Assembly: GCA_020205615.1 (NCBI GenBank)
Contig: CM035167.1
Coordinates: forward strand, 140,940,568 to 141,004,567
DNA from: Panax quinquefolius
Taxonomy: Eukaryota; Streptophyta; Magnoliopsida; Apiales; Araliaceae
DNA: 64,000 nucleotides
Direction: 5' to 3'
This document shows positions 46,913-58,720 of this stretch, one piece after another; the stretch's first letter is position 1; each line of letters opens with the position of its first letter. A program made the position numbers and the translations under genes. The notes under the pieces were generated by a model, which saw only the letters and a list, made by a program, of their open reading frames with translations, made no database searches and was not told the DNA's origin.

Positions 46913-48697
46913 GTGTGTGTGTGTGTGTGTAGTTTCACAACACCCTCCTTGCATGAATGTGAGACCCACTTACTGTTCATGAGAGATTCCTCCCATCTGT
47001 TGATAAAACTAAGAATTCTACCTCTGTGAACCGTGCAAACCAGTCCTGATCACTTCACATCTTCAACAAATTACAGGATAGTCAAGCTTCCACATTCATT
47101 GGGAACTTTATTTTCAGTTTCTTCAACTTTTTTAGATTTGACTAATTACTGGATAGTAATTTTGTAGCTGAAATACTAGTTACTTGGGAGAACAACTATT
47201 TATAACCTCTTTATGCTTTCATTCACGTCAACATTCTAACGAACTGCTTCCAAGTGTTATTGGTGAAGCATGATCCGAACTTTAATTCAGAGGTGATTGT
47301 AAAGCTACCCAAAAGGTAATTGGGCATGTTCTTAGCGTAATCATCATTTGTTTGATGCTATGAATAATTTAGCGAACTTGGAGGATAGTTTTGTACTTGC
47401 TGTTGAATTAGGGTTTCTTATATTATATTGTGTTATATAAAGAGGGGATCTTGCAAATTGTAATGTGTATGAAATTTCCAAAAGATAGTGAAATTGATTA
47501 GCCGCCGACCGTGGACAAAGAGTAGGATCTAATTCCCTGCTGCCCAATGTTTGGCTTTCGAAGTTACGTAGCTTTTCACCACATAACATATCTGACTGAT
47601 TTAATTTTTCATTTTCTTTTTCAATGCCATATTATTAGTTGACATCCTTCTTATTCCAGTTATTGTGCATAGATGCTTGTCTATAGAAACAATTGCTCAA
47701 GGCAATGATTGACTTACTCCATAACTTTACCTTTTATCTTTTATATTATCTGTGATCTGGTAAAGCATTATGTTGTAACACCAATCGAATTGGACCAGCT
47801 ATCGATGATGATAATAACCATGTTGGTTGACACTTTCAGTTGGCCTGGCCAAACTACTGTTCCCTATGGAGGCAAAAGTTGCTATGGATATTGCTCGAGT
47901 TGAAGGCACCTCTGAATTTCCCGTAGCTGGTATGAATTTTAAAGTTTTGGCTGATGCTCAGAGAACAACAGTGGACTTGAATGATGCACCTTTCAAAATT
48001 AAAGAGGAACATCTAAATAGGTTAAGGGCACTCTCAAAAACTGGTAATGATGCTTTCTGATCCATGATTTCTGTCATGTTTTGAGTTCTTTAAGGTACTT
48101 GCTGGTTGAATTTGCTATAATAACACCAAGTGATGTGATAAACATGAAAAGTAGATAAGTAGATGCTTAATGTTTTGTTAGCTACAACCCCCAACAAAAT
48201 GCAATTGTGCATTTCAACAAACTGGTTTTACTGGAGCACTTTATATACAGAATTCTATAGAAGAACATTTTCAGCAAATTTACTAATTGACCTTGTGAAT
48301 GTGTAATAAGTTGGAATATCACAATTGATAAATGAAAAAGTTACGTCACAGTTTGATTTTTGGCCAATACTAAATTGATCACAACATCAATCTGATCCGT
48401 GGTGATCTGGTTTTTTTGTGGGCAGTGGAACTAGGGAAGCGCTTCTTTCCTCGCTGTTCACTAGTACTCGACAAAATTATGGATACCGATGATTTATCAC
48501 AACTAGCTTTCCTTGGGAAAGATACTCCGGATGAGGGGGAAACGAAAAGGCAAAGATACATGGAAATACAAGAACTTTTGAGTGAGGCATTCAGCGAGGA
48601 TAAAGAGGAATTTCGCTGGTCTAACAACCTATCATCTTCCTCATCATCGACATCTTTAGGAATGAAACGTAATGGTAAGCACACTTTCCAGAAATAA
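44511..48697 (+). CDS. NPR1: NPR1-type salicylate-responsive co-activator (BTB/POZ-ankyrin)
   Basis: Four exons, 44511-45047, 45624-46371, 47840-48043 and 48426-48697, give 586 residues without a break. A DSNDMS sequence at residues 9-14 matches the DSxxxS phosphodegron-like motif of Arabidopsis NPR1. The BTB domain follows (about 55-185), with [12 protein letters not shown] containing the conserved Cys 81, and a C2HC zinc site (Cys 142, Cys 147, His 149, Cys 152). Ankyrin repeats ([23 protein letters not shown]) lie near 260-370. The NPR1-type C-terminal region contains [12 protein letters not shown] and [12 protein letters not shown], with a Ser-rich end close to GMKRN. NPR1 proteins bind salicylate, move to the nucleus and co-activate defence genes with TGA factors. 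Four exons and this length are typical. The C-terminus favours the NPR1 clade over NPR3/4; a tree is needed to be sure. Confidence 0.94.
46868..46932. repeat. TA/TG microsatellite in NPR1 intron 2
   Basis: A compound TA then TG run inside the 1468-bp second intron, followed by 'agtttcacaacaccctcctt'. The run does not affect splice sites. No other element is clear in that intron. Confidence 0.8.
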
Positions 48698-49317
48698 CGA
48701 TGGGCTGTAGGACATCTCCTTAATTCTTGTTGTTATGTCATATAATCAGTTTTATTTCCTCAGATTTTTTTTTTGAAAACTATAAGAACTTCACTTTTTT
48801 AAATAAAATAAAAGATGCTACTACATGCCAACACAGAAAAAACGAAGATCAATGATAGCTGGAAAGTTAACTGAAGTACATTTCTATTCAAAGCTCTGTA
48901 CCATCATAATCTTGACATGGAAGTGGATCATATATTTGTTCTCAGTTGTATGTTAGTTGATTATTTTACGAAAATGTCGGCCTCCTGTCCTGTTCTGTTC
49001 TTCTGGTCTTAAATTGAAGAGAAAAAGTATGGAACATGTTCTACTGTTTTTGCACATCTATGGATTATCAGATGAACGATGTCGTCGTATACGGCCATTT
49101 CATTATTTTGATGAAAAATAAAAGGTATGAAGTATACAAATAGAGATTATATGCACCTTGACAGCACATGGATCGTCAATTATAATATAACTAAACTTAT
49201 AAGAACAAAAGAGAAAATAAAAATAATACAAATATGTGAAATTGTAAAGCATTCTGTCCAATTTTCATGTAGGCGTAAAATTTTCTATAGGTAGAGATGG
49301 ACATAGAAATTGGATAT

Positions 49318-49413
49318 AAAAATTAAACACGAGTGTATTTAAATTTTACTTAATTGTATTTTGACCTCCAATGGTGGGTAAAAATATAAATAGGTGTCTA
49401 CTTTTCATGTCCA
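49318..49413. repeat. Dispersed repeat, copy shared with 18226-18345
   Basis: The shared segments are given under 18226. This copy has an insert reading 'ccaatggtgggta' that the other lacks. Confidence 0.5.
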
Positions 49414-49838
49414 CCTGGAAGGTAGAAATATGTTTGTTTCCTTGCATCTGAACGTTGACCTTTTGAACCTTTTTCATAGGGAAACATAATATTTTTGGGT
49501 GAATGTTTTAAAATATAAAAGTTTAAAAATGGATCAAATAAATTTGCAAGATCCCTCCACACAAGTGTGAGAACTAAGAAACCGCAAGCCAAATGCATTT
49601 TAAAAAGAAAGTGGGAGAAAATCCCTGAAATGAAGATCATAAGCACAATAAGATTACAAAGTGTAACATGATGAGCTCTCGGAAGGAAAAAAGGGGAGGA
49701 AACAAGACCAAGGAAAACAACTATCCTCCTTTCGCCTTAGGGTTGATGAGACTTGTGCTTGTACTTGTAAAACTATTTACCTTGTGATCCATCTATGCCT
49801 CTACTCTTCACTTCCCTGCTGGAAACAAAAAAAAAAAC

Positions 49839-49868
49839 AAGCAGCAGCAGCAGCAGCAGCAGCAGCAG
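49839..49868. repeat. (CAG)n trinucleotide repeat, intergenic
   Basis: About nine to ten CAG units between the NPR1 and HSF genes. No supported reading frame covers it, so it is not a polyglutamine tract. Confidence 0.9.
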
Positions 49869-50817
49869 TTCCTATTAGTTTGTATTACGAATACATACTC
49901 CCTGCCGTTTGACTCAGTGGTACTCTAGACTTCTTGCTAGGGTTTGTGTTTAAATTTAGTCTAAACAATCAAAAAAATAAACATACTCCCTCCTCCATCT
50001 TCACTTTCTATTCATATTAATACTTCATTTTTCCCTATTAAACTCCAAGATAACATTTGGTATTGCTCAAAAATTGTTGGAGAAAAAGTTATGTATTAGT
50101 GTGGTCAATGTAAATCTTACACCAAGTAAAAAAATTTTTATGTAATATATAAGAGTTTTATAGTAGATTGACTAATTTTTTTAAAAAGAAAATAATTAAA
50201 ATTCCTCCAAATCACATGTTTGTGAATTTTTTTAGGAAGGAAGTAACGGAATTTGGAGTTAAAGTTGATTTCATTTTTTGCTCAAAACTTTTCCAAGTGG
50301 AACTTTTGGGGAATTTGAAGGGATAGAAAAGGATGAAAAAGTTATATATTTTATGTTGTCTAAAATAATCTTTCAAAATAAATAATATGACAATCTTATC
50401 CCTAACTATTACAAGCCTCAATTAACAAACTTATTTCAACTAAATTTATTCCACTCACTTCCCATGTTGACCTCCGTGGTTTTATTCCATTGACTTCCTA
50501 GTCTAACTGCAAATCTTTCCAGCTATATTTTTTTTTTCCTAGTTCAAACGTAGAAATAATTCTCATCTTTTATTGTTACTTTTAACTTCTCACATACTAG
50601 CTCCTACATTATGGCTTACTGTTGGAACTGAACTTAAATGAGATAGAAAAAGAAAAGAAGATACTCTATATATCTTTATTTATTTCATTTCCTTTCGTAG
50701 AAAATATAGAAAATTATATATTTTTATAAAGATATAAAAGACATTTATATAGGCAAGAAAAAACTTGATAGTTAACTAAATTTTGAGGCTAATTAAGTAA
50801 TACCCAATAGTAGTATT

Positions 50818-50818
50818 A

Positions 50819-50849
<31 letters not shown>

Positions 50850-50861
50850 ATATATATATAC
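50818..50861. repeat. (TA)n microsatellite
   Basis: About twenty TA/AT units with one phase shift, in the intergenic space downstream of the HSF gene. Confidence 0.85.
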
Positions 50862-51255
50862 ACTAGTGTGTGCGCGAAACAAAGCATACAAAAGACTGAG
50901 CAAAATAAATCCAATAGAATCCATAGATAGACATATTATTAAATCATATAATGTCTTACATTTATATATGTAAAGGTAATATAATAATAGTGAAGTTTAA
51001 AATAGAATCATTTTCCTTCCTATAATATTTTAAAACAAACAAGGAAAAATTTAATTAAAACTTCATTCCTTCTTCTCTATTTCTAAACTCACAAACATCG
51101 TAAAGGAAAACTATAAAAATTTAATCCCAAAAGCAGTAGGCATGCTACTCATTTCTGGACCAAGGGAGTACTTCTTGAGGAAATCCTAATAACTACTTGT
51201 CTTTAGTCTAAATTACAGATAGAGAGAATTGGACAAGAAGATCATACCAATGTAA

Positions 51256-54119
51256 TTAGGACTTTGATTGCAGACAACCCACTTGCTCCACCATCTCTTT
51301 CAAATAAACATCCCAATTGGTAACCTTTGTGATCAATTCTTCCAATTCAAGAACAATTTCAGACTGAATCTTCCCTTGTTCTTCTGCTACTTCATTCTCA
51401 AAGACCATATCATCCTCCATTAGTTTCTCCCACAGTATAAAATTCTCAGAATTAATATCTAAACTATTTGTTCCCGAGTTTTCACTGGCCTTCTGGTCCT
51501 GATGATCAACAGGACTTCTTGACTCATCAGAATAGAACAGTGTTTGAATTTCTGATTCAATTGTAGCAAACAGGTCCTGAACTTGGTTCTTTCCAGTATT
51601 ACTCGTTGCCTCAACTGGGCTTTTGTTGCCCTGTGGAGTAATCAATTTCTGTTTCTTCGAGATTCCTGCATTACCCAGTGCTTTTTCCTGACCGAGATGC
51701 TGCATAATCTCAACAAAGAGTGAATTCCTAAATGCTTTGGCCATGAAAATAAACATGCATCGCTGTTTATACTCCGAACTTTTTAGTCTCTTTTTGACAG
51801 CAGACAGATAATTCTCAGCGGTCTCCTGTTGCTTTTGTATCTTCAGTATTTCCATCTTCAACGTGTTGCTGTCATTCCTTAGTTCTTTGAGCTCTGCCTC
51901 CTTTCTAAGCTTCTCACAATCAAGTGAAAGTTGTGGGTTCTTTTGTTTCCGAACGACTTGATTATCTGAGTGCCTTCTTCTCTTGATGTTTTTCAACAAA
52001 TAATTCTTTCCTTTTTGAAACCCTTCATTGGCATATTCCCATCTGTCTGAATCGATTTTCTTGAAACCCTTTAATGATTAAAACCAACAACAAACCAATC
52101 ATATACACAACTGTAAGCAATACCCAAAAATACAACATTCTCAAGTGCAACAGAAAGCAGCAACTATATCCAAACAAAAGCCAATAATAGCACCTCTAGA
52201 ACCCATTTATTCAATTCAACAAAGAACTGGAAAAGCAAACCCATAAAGGGAATAAAGTTAAAATGGATCAAAATTTCTGAACAAACTTTCAAAAAGGTTT
52301 AGTTTGGTTTTTAACACGGTCAAAACAATTAAAACTATGATTCAAATTAGCGGAATTTAATCTATATGTCCAAGCTCTTTAAATTTAGCATTCAAAAGTG
52401 TGAAAGAGATACAACAAAAACTAATAATTAGCATCTACGTTACTCAAACACATCTAGTCAACCCAATAAAAATTGAAAAATCGAATCCGTTAAACTTGGA
52501 CCACTTGGTTAAAATAAAGAGAGTCATCACTAGTTTAATACAAAGCGAGGTGCACTAAATTTCACCTATAAATGACCAATATTTCATATAAGCTTATATT
52601 CAACAATACCCAATAAATAGCATATTAGCATCTAATTAAAAACAATTTACTCAATCCAGCAAAAAAATTTATAAAATAACCGCATGAAAACAAGGTAAAA
52701 ATACAGAAGATTCTCACTACTTTAATACAACCTTTAGCTGCTCGCAAATAGCTCACCTCCTTAAATTGAGATAAATATCACCTAGAAAATAGCCATGGTT
52801 TATTATAGTCTTATTTTCAACAATACCCAATAAATAACATATTATCACCTAATTAAAAAAAGTTTTAATTCAATCCAATAAAAAATTTATACAAACCCCA
52901 TGAGAACAAGATAAACCTGCCCATAACGAGCCAAACAGTTCGGGCTCGACTCGAAAAAATACGAGCGATACTCTAATTAATTAATAATATGATCCAATCT
53001 GAGCATTAAAAATAATTCGAATAAAAATATAATAGAATCTGAGCAAAGTTATACTCGACTTGTTTAAGATTCAAACTACTCGAATTTTCAATTGTAATTC
53101 GATACATACTCGATTAATATAGATTTAATTAGATACTCAATACATTCTCTTATAATATATACAAAATTAAATCAAATTAAGTTAATTAATTATTATTACT
53201 TTGTTTTATTTTTATTTTTAATTGTGATTTTATATTTGTAAAATATAATAGTAAATATATTTTATCATTTCTAAGTAAAATAACAAATTCAATTTATAAT
53301 TATATTTATTATAAAACTAGTTATTATGTGAAGACTCGAATTCTAGCTTGAATTTGAAGCTCACGAGGAGTTTGAATATAATTCGATCCGAGTCGAAATA
53401 AATTTAAGTATTAAATATTCGAGTCGAGTCGAATCTGAATAGAATTTTTCAAAATACAGTTCGAGTATTAATTTAACATCTCAAGTCGAATCCGACTACA
53501 TTGACTTTCGATTCAGTTTGCATTCTTACCTGCTTATCCAACAGGAGGCTTTGCCTTTTCATCCAACAAAACTCCCTATATTAATAAACCTAGTTGCTCA
53601 AAAAATCTAATAAAAGATTGAGAAACAAACCCCTATAGAAAAAAGCAAAATACAAAAGAGTATCACTAATTGAAAATATTGAAGAGATTTACTGACATAT
53701 GTGTTGAGTTGGCGCACAAAACTTGTGAAATTGCTGTGCTTGAAGTGCTTGGGAAGAAGATCAGTTGCGAATTTGTGATAATCCCAAACAATGAAGCTTA
53801 GATGAGAATCACTCCATGAGATGATGGAATCAGTATTTGGGTCATCCACCATTGCAAATGTTTTCTTCAAAAATGGAGGTGGCCCTTGTTCATTCAACCC
53901 CTCCAATGGTTTTGTCGACTCAGAGTCCGGCATAGATAACCACCGTCCACCGCCACCGCCACCGCCACCGCCACCGCCAAAATCATTCTCATGGTCATCG
54001 AGAATTAGTACTGGTTCCTCTTTGAGTATCACATCAATTTCATTCATACCCTCAAAAATTCCTACCTTCCCACCACTACACACATTAGTTTCATCATCAA
54101 CCACAGTAAATCCTTCCAT
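51256..54119 (-). CDS. Class A heat stress transcription factor
   Basis: Exons 53697-54119 and 51256-52068, joined in phase 0 after LNTY and before GFKK, encode 411 residues. That intron position inside the DNA-binding domain is a hallmark of plant HSFs. Residues 48-58 are eleven glycines. The DNA-binding domain runs from about 79 ([10 protein letters not shown]) to 172, including [20 protein letters not shown] and [16 protein letters not shown]. Next come the basic NIKRRRH, a heptad-rich HR-A/B segment (about 190-260) with the class A length, and an AHA-like activation motif, [14 protein letters not shown], at about 349-362. HSFs trimerise, enter the nucleus and activate chaperone genes. The [12 protein letters not shown] lead-in suggests the A2/A6/A7/A9 group; the exact class was not resolved. 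Confidence 0.93.
52915..53530. repeat. GCTCGA-rich TIR/MITE-like element in the HSF intron
   Basis: The intron of 1628 bp contains this block. It starts 'aacgagccaaacagttcggg' and 'ctcgactcg', and ends with 'gactttcgattcagtttgca', similar in inverted sense to the elements at 16950-17765. It is non-coding and accounts for over a third of the intron. Confidence 0.45.
53943..53979 (-). repeat. (CCGCCA)n repeat encoding polyglycine in the HSF
   Basis: On the plus strand CCACCG/CCGCCA repeats, in frame on the minus strand, encode eleven consecutive glycines between the acidic N-terminus and the DNA-binding domain. Hexamer slippage is likely to make its length vary. Confidence 0.85.
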
Positions 54120-55125
54120 TTGGGGGGTCTATTTTCCTCTGTTTTTTCCTCTGATGAGAGAGAGAGATGAGGGAGTATGGTGTTGTTAAATAGTACATTT
54201 ATATTGTAGGTAGCATTTTGTTTGAGGAATGGCCTGAGAAAAAAGTAATCTCATGTGTGATGTGTAGTACAGCCAGTTGTAGCTTTTCATATGCAGACAA
54301 AAATGATCTTATTGGCCCACTTAATCCATTCCCCTGCCCCTCAATATTTTAGAGAGAGAAAAAAAGTTGAGCTAAAATAAAATAATTTATTTTACAAAAT
54401 TCTCTATGTAATAAGGATGTCATTTTTGTATTTACAGAGGGAAAATTGTAGGTTTATCCACAAAATTAATAAAAACAAAAATTATTAAATCTCACTTGTT
54501 TCTTTTGTTTTATATTTGTAAAAAGAAATTTACTTTGTTTGACCATAAAGATGAGGACAATTATTGTTACATTTGCTTAAACACAAACTACCTAAGCTTT
54601 AAAAATATTTTAGATTGTTTTCGTTTAAAAATATAAAATAAACTATGTTTTTTATATTTTAAAGTTTATAAAATAGAATCTTTTTACAAAATTGATAAAG
54701 TAATATATATATATATATATAATTATTAATCAGATCATGCGAAGACAGCACGCGTCGTTATAAAATCCTTCCTCTCTCTCTTCGTGTCTCTCTCTCCGTT
54801 TTAACAATCTCAAAATTAAAATGAATCTGAATAGTCTTTATACTTTCTCGCTCAAATCAATTTGGGTTCTATTTTATTATTATAGATATATAAAGTGTTA
54901 TTATATATGATAATAAAATCATATTAATATTAATTACAAACAGTTAAATACATGGAGAGTAAAAAAACATACTCAAATATTATTGATATTTTTTTTTATA
55001 TATAAGTTATAATTATATGATAATAACAATTCACATTCTATATAAAATTAGTAAAATATTACTAGTTTCCATATACTCCAAATATAAAGTCATGTGGAAA
55101 TCACTTTTACATTTAAAATATTAGT

Positions 55126-55131
<6 letters not shown>

Positions 55132-55178
<47 letters not shown>

Positions 55179-55179
55179 G
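55132..55179. repeat. Compound (TA)n(GA)n microsatellite
   Basis: About thirteen TA units followed by nine or ten GA units, like the tract at 14464. Confidence 0.85.
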
Positions 55180-55444
55180 ATTAGGAGTAACAGAGTAAGG
55201 CTGTAATCTACTAGTTTTAGTCGGTGGGGTCAGCTGCATGCATGCCAAGTGTTGAACAAGTGGCACAAATACACATAGTCAATGAACCACCATAAGTCCC
55301 AAGTTAGATCTCAACATAGTTACATAATTGTTACTACATCCTCCATGTAGTTAGTAGAGTCTGACCAGTTTTATATTAATTTTATGGGCAAAATATAGAA
55401 TTGATATTTCATAACGGATTTAAAACATACCTTTTAAATATTAT

Positions 55445-55740
55445 ATTCTTTTTTAAAAAATTGTCGTTTAAGATTTTTGTATATAGATTAAGAAAGTCAT
55501 TTAATACTATCATTTAACAATTAAAATTTGTTTAAAATTTCATCACTGCTCTTTTATGAGAAGTTGAAAACTATTAATACAAGAAAGAGAATTTCTTGAG
55601 ACGATGAGAGAATTTCTTGAGACGATGAGATAATATAAGAAAGTAAATAATTTATTCTCCTTGAAAGTTGTAAACGATAAACATTTTGAAACAAATTTTT
55701 TCTTCTAAAACGACAATCTTTTATGAATGGAGGGAGTAAC
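55445..55740. repeat. Stowaway-like MITE, right end clear
   Basis: The right end reads 'aaaacgacaatcttttatga' then 'atggagggagtaac', the typical GGAGGGAGTA terminus of plant Stowaway elements. A matching inverted segment, 'attgtcgtttaagattttt', lies near 55461, but the outer CTCCCTCC end on the left is degraded. Inside is a 22-bp tandem duplication ('gagaatttcttgagacgat', at 55587-55631). Confidence 0.55.
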
Positions 55741-55756
55741 ATATATATCTTAAATA

Positions 55757-55781
55757 GTACTCCATCCGTTCCTAAGAGATT
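55757..55781. repeat. Second Stowaway-type terminus, interrupted by element C
   Basis: 'tactccatccgttcctaag' matches the CTCCCTCCGTTCC left end of Stowaway elements but is cut after about 20 bases by the start of element C's LTR at 55782. Confidence 0.4.
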
Positions 55782-57045
55782 TGTAAGACCCCGAAATTTT
55801 TTTAAATAAAAAGGAATTTCCTTTATTTATTATTTTGAAATAGTAAGGGTTGATTTGATTAATGTGGATAGTTAAGGGTTAAATACGCAAATATTTCAAA
55901 ATAAGCAAGTGGTTATAAAATATTCATTTTGCGCTTGGGAATATTCGTTTGGTCGTGGAATATTCGTGATCGTTGTCTGGGGAATATTCGTTTGGTCGTG
56001 GAATATTCGTGATCGTAGGGGAATATTCGTATAACCACAAGCTAAAACCATGTGTGGGCCCCATAACGGAAAGCGATTGGATGAGGAAAACGACAAAGTT
56101 TGGGTGGTTATAAATAACTGGCGTAGTTATTACCAATTAAGATTGTTGGAATACCCTTGGTTAAAATACAAAGAATACGCGTGGGCACAAAGAAGACACC
56201 CAGATTGCATGTAATTGTTGAATTATTGATTCTTACGTAAGATGACACTACTTTCAATAATTTTCATGAGAGTTCTTGCTCAATATTTTATTTTATTGAT
56301 TCAATAATTGTTGCGTTGATATTTTATATTATTATTGTTTCAATAATTGTCATCGCACAAGATTTCCCATTATCGATCAATAATTCATATTATTTGAATA
56401 ATATTATTAGATAACATTATTGGCAATGTCTAGAAAGTTCTACATCAAGGAGAGGTTTGGTCACCTAATTGCGCCGCAAAGAAGGAGAGATCCTTATCGA
56501 AAGCCCCTCTTCCGGGAACAAACTGGTCATTATAAATGTGATTCTCGTAATATTATTTGTGAATAATTAATTATTGATTCATATGATAAGGAAATATTTA
56601 TTTTATATGAATATAAATGATGGATTTATTTATGTGGTTATTAATGAAGGAATTAATGTTGAGGTGTGTTTTATCAAGATTTTATCTGATTGGAGGTGTT
56701 AAAAATCAAATCGTGGGTTTTGAGATATATCATGGGGTTATAATTTAATCCGACCGTTGGATTGTGGTAATTTTTGGGTATGTTATACATACATAAGTTG
56801 AGTATATGTCCACAAATTTTGAACCGTTAAAAATGCACGAATGATTTGTTGTGAATTTTAAGAGGTGTCGGATTCTAAATTAGGTTTATAATTGATTTTG
56901 GTGGAAAATTCTAGAATTGAGTGGGCCCCACTTGTGGTTGGTGAAGAAATGTGCTGAATTTTATTTCAAATGTGGTGGGTGGCAATAGTAAGAGTGTAAA
57001 GCCATCGTGTAGCGTGTCAAGTCCGCTTTACGGCTAATATTTTCC

Positions 57046-57054
57046 TATAAATAG
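57046..57054 (+). promoter_or_regulatory. Element C LTR TATA box
   Basis: TATAAATAG followed by AGGGCTAAGTTAG. The same bases occur in the 3' LTR at 63408-63416, and the box corresponds to that in the A/B LTR. Confidence 0.7.
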
Positions 57055-57329
57055 AGGGCTAAGTTAGAATTGAAAATCACACCGTAAACAAAGTTTTCTC
57101 TTCTCTCTATATATTATTGAGCATATTTTATGAGTATTTAGATACTTTAAGAGTTCTTTGTCAAGATCTAAGTTTCATTCAAAGATCACTTCCGACCTTT
57201 CCTTCCAAGTAATCGATTCTTCGAGGTAAGGGATATTATTTTTTTCAGTAATGATATTATTTCTTCAATATCATTACTTTGAAATGTTGATCCGAAGTTT
57301 TTATCAAATTTGGAACTTTTTCATGCTCG

Positions 57330-57545
57330 GGGTTACTATTCATGAGTTACTATTCACGAAGTTACTATTCATGAAGTTACTATTCACGAAGTTACTATTC
57401 ACGAGTACTATTCATGAAGCGTGAAAAATGTTTTTTTTGTGGAATTTCTATCTTTTGGTGTTGAAGTTACTATTCACGATACGCAAGACTATTCACGATC
57501 AAGACTATTCACGATACTCAAGACTATTCATCGAAAAATAAAATT
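57330..57545 (+). repeat. GTTACTATTCACGA tandem repeats in the element C LTR
   Basis: Six or seven copies of GTTACTATTCAYGA at 57333-57420, then four shorter GACTATTCACGA copies to 57535. They lie about 280-490 bases downstream of the TATA box, in the same relative place as the TTATTCCA units of A/B. The 3' LTR has the same at 63690-63895. Confidence 0.8.
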
Positions 57546-57764
57546 TCTTCTTTTCGTCAAAATATCTATTTTGGATACTAGCTTTGATTGTATCCATGTT
57601 TTGATCATTCTTGAATTTTACACCACTATGATTATTTTTGAGGTATTTTTGGATATGGATAAAACAAAGTACTAATCCTTAATCCTTAATCCTTGTCATT
57701 TTGTTTCAATTGGATTCGTTCTTTAAAATATATTTTCATCATCCTCGCCTTAAATGATGATATT

Positions 57765-57970
57765 ATTGAATATCTTTGGCATTGTAGTGCAAAGATGAAT
57801 GATTTTCAAGAATATCTTTGGCTCAGTAGTGCAAAGATGAAGGTGTGTTTAAATGAATACGACCGATCGATGAATATCTTTGGCCTTTAGTGCAAAGATG
57901 AACAGTGTTGAGAGATGAACATGACCGATTGATGATTATCTTTGGCTCAGTAGTGCAAAGATGAATATTT
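57765..57970 (+). repeat. ATCTTTGG...CAAAGAT hairpin units in the element C LTR
   Basis: Four units of the form AT(A/T)ATCTTTGGC...TAGTGCAAAGATGA at about 57769, 57810, 57872 and 57934. In each, ATCTTTG and CAAAGAT form a 7-bp stem with a loop containing GTAGTG or TTAGTG. The layout is that of the A/B satellite core but with different stems. Confidence 0.75.
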
Positions 57971-58539
57971 GATTTGAGATGAATATTGATTGATGTTACA
58001 GGATAAAATATTGATGATGGATCGTTAAATTCATAGATTATAGTAGATTTCATTCTCTACGTAACTCTTCTATGAATTATTATTTTCACCGTAATATTGA
58101 TCTCAAACTTGTTGTCTATCAGTATTCTATCGATTTTTCCTCATTGAAGACTAACGATAATTTGTTGTATATTATCTTAGTCATAGTATTCTTTTATCGG
58201 GCTAGTTGAGCTCACCTTTTCCTTGTTGTTCCATTTTTTTCTTCTCGGGAGGCGAGAATGTAGCGAGTACTAGTCTGGGGTATGGAATGAAGGTTCTAGA
58301 GAGAGTTGTTTAGTAGTCCTCACCATTTTTGTAAAATAATGTATCAATAATTATGATGGGGATTTATTTGCGTGTGGATATTGTCTAGAAGACAATATTA
58401 TATTTAAACTCATTAAGATATATTGTCGTATTTCACACGACATTCAGATTATTATTGAAGTTGTAGTTTGTTTCTTGTACCATGTATTTGGCGACTCGGA
58501 ATGGGTGTTGTGTATACCTATTTTGGGGGCGCCATAAGT

Positions 58540-58550
58540 TGGTATCGAGC
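58540..58550 (+). other. Element C primer-binding site
   Basis: TGGTATCGAGC right after the LTR, the initiator tRNA-Met PBS lacking the A of the CAG triplet, exactly as in 26977-26989. Confidence 0.75.
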
Positions 58551-58720
58551 TTAGGGATATGATCTCCTGGCGAGATCGGGAATAAAACTAGGAGGGGAGA
58601 CGAGTAAATCCTTCGCTAGTGTGTCCTACCTAAGCTTATTTGTTGGTTGGTCATATTATAGGGTATTATGTGATTTGTTAATTTATTTAATTAACCCTTG
58701 TTTTATGATAGTTTTTTAGA

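Larger units (their letters stand above)
48698..51255. other. Intergenic between the convergent NPR1 and HSF genes
   Basis: No gene is supported. It holds the two 3'UTRs, a relic repeat shared with 18226-18345 (at 49318-49413), a CAG repeat at 49839-49868, and a TA microsatellite at 50818-50861. Small ORFs here lack any recognisable motif. Confidence 0.5.
54120..55781. other. HSF upstream region and intergenic space
   Basis: GAGAGAGAGATGA lies directly upstream of the HSF start on the plus strand (CT-rich on the gene strand). No clear heat-shock element array was seen. Other contents: a TA run at 54702-54721, a compound TA/GA microsatellite at 55132-55179, a MITE-like element at 55445-55740, and the left flank of element C. 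No other gene is supported. Confidence 0.45.
55782..58536 (+). mobile_element. Element C: 5' LTR (about 2.75 kb)
   Basis: It starts TGTAAGACCCC and ends at about GGGGGCGCCATA, just before a primer-binding site. Its first 1.86 kb aligns closely with 62145-64000. The U3 side has imperfect tandem GGAATATTCG repeats (55938-56033), and a TATA box sits at 57046. The last 150 bases resemble the A/B LTR end ('atgggtgttgtgtataccta'), so the families are related. Confidence 0.88.

Noticed and set aside
49398..49646. 82-codon minus-strand ORF between NPR1 and HSF
   Set aside because: No motif, no conserved-looking composition and overlaps a dispersed repeat relic.
49839..49868. CAG repeat as a polyglutamine-coding tract
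   Set aside because: No supported exon covers it; it lies between the 3' ends of two convergent genes.
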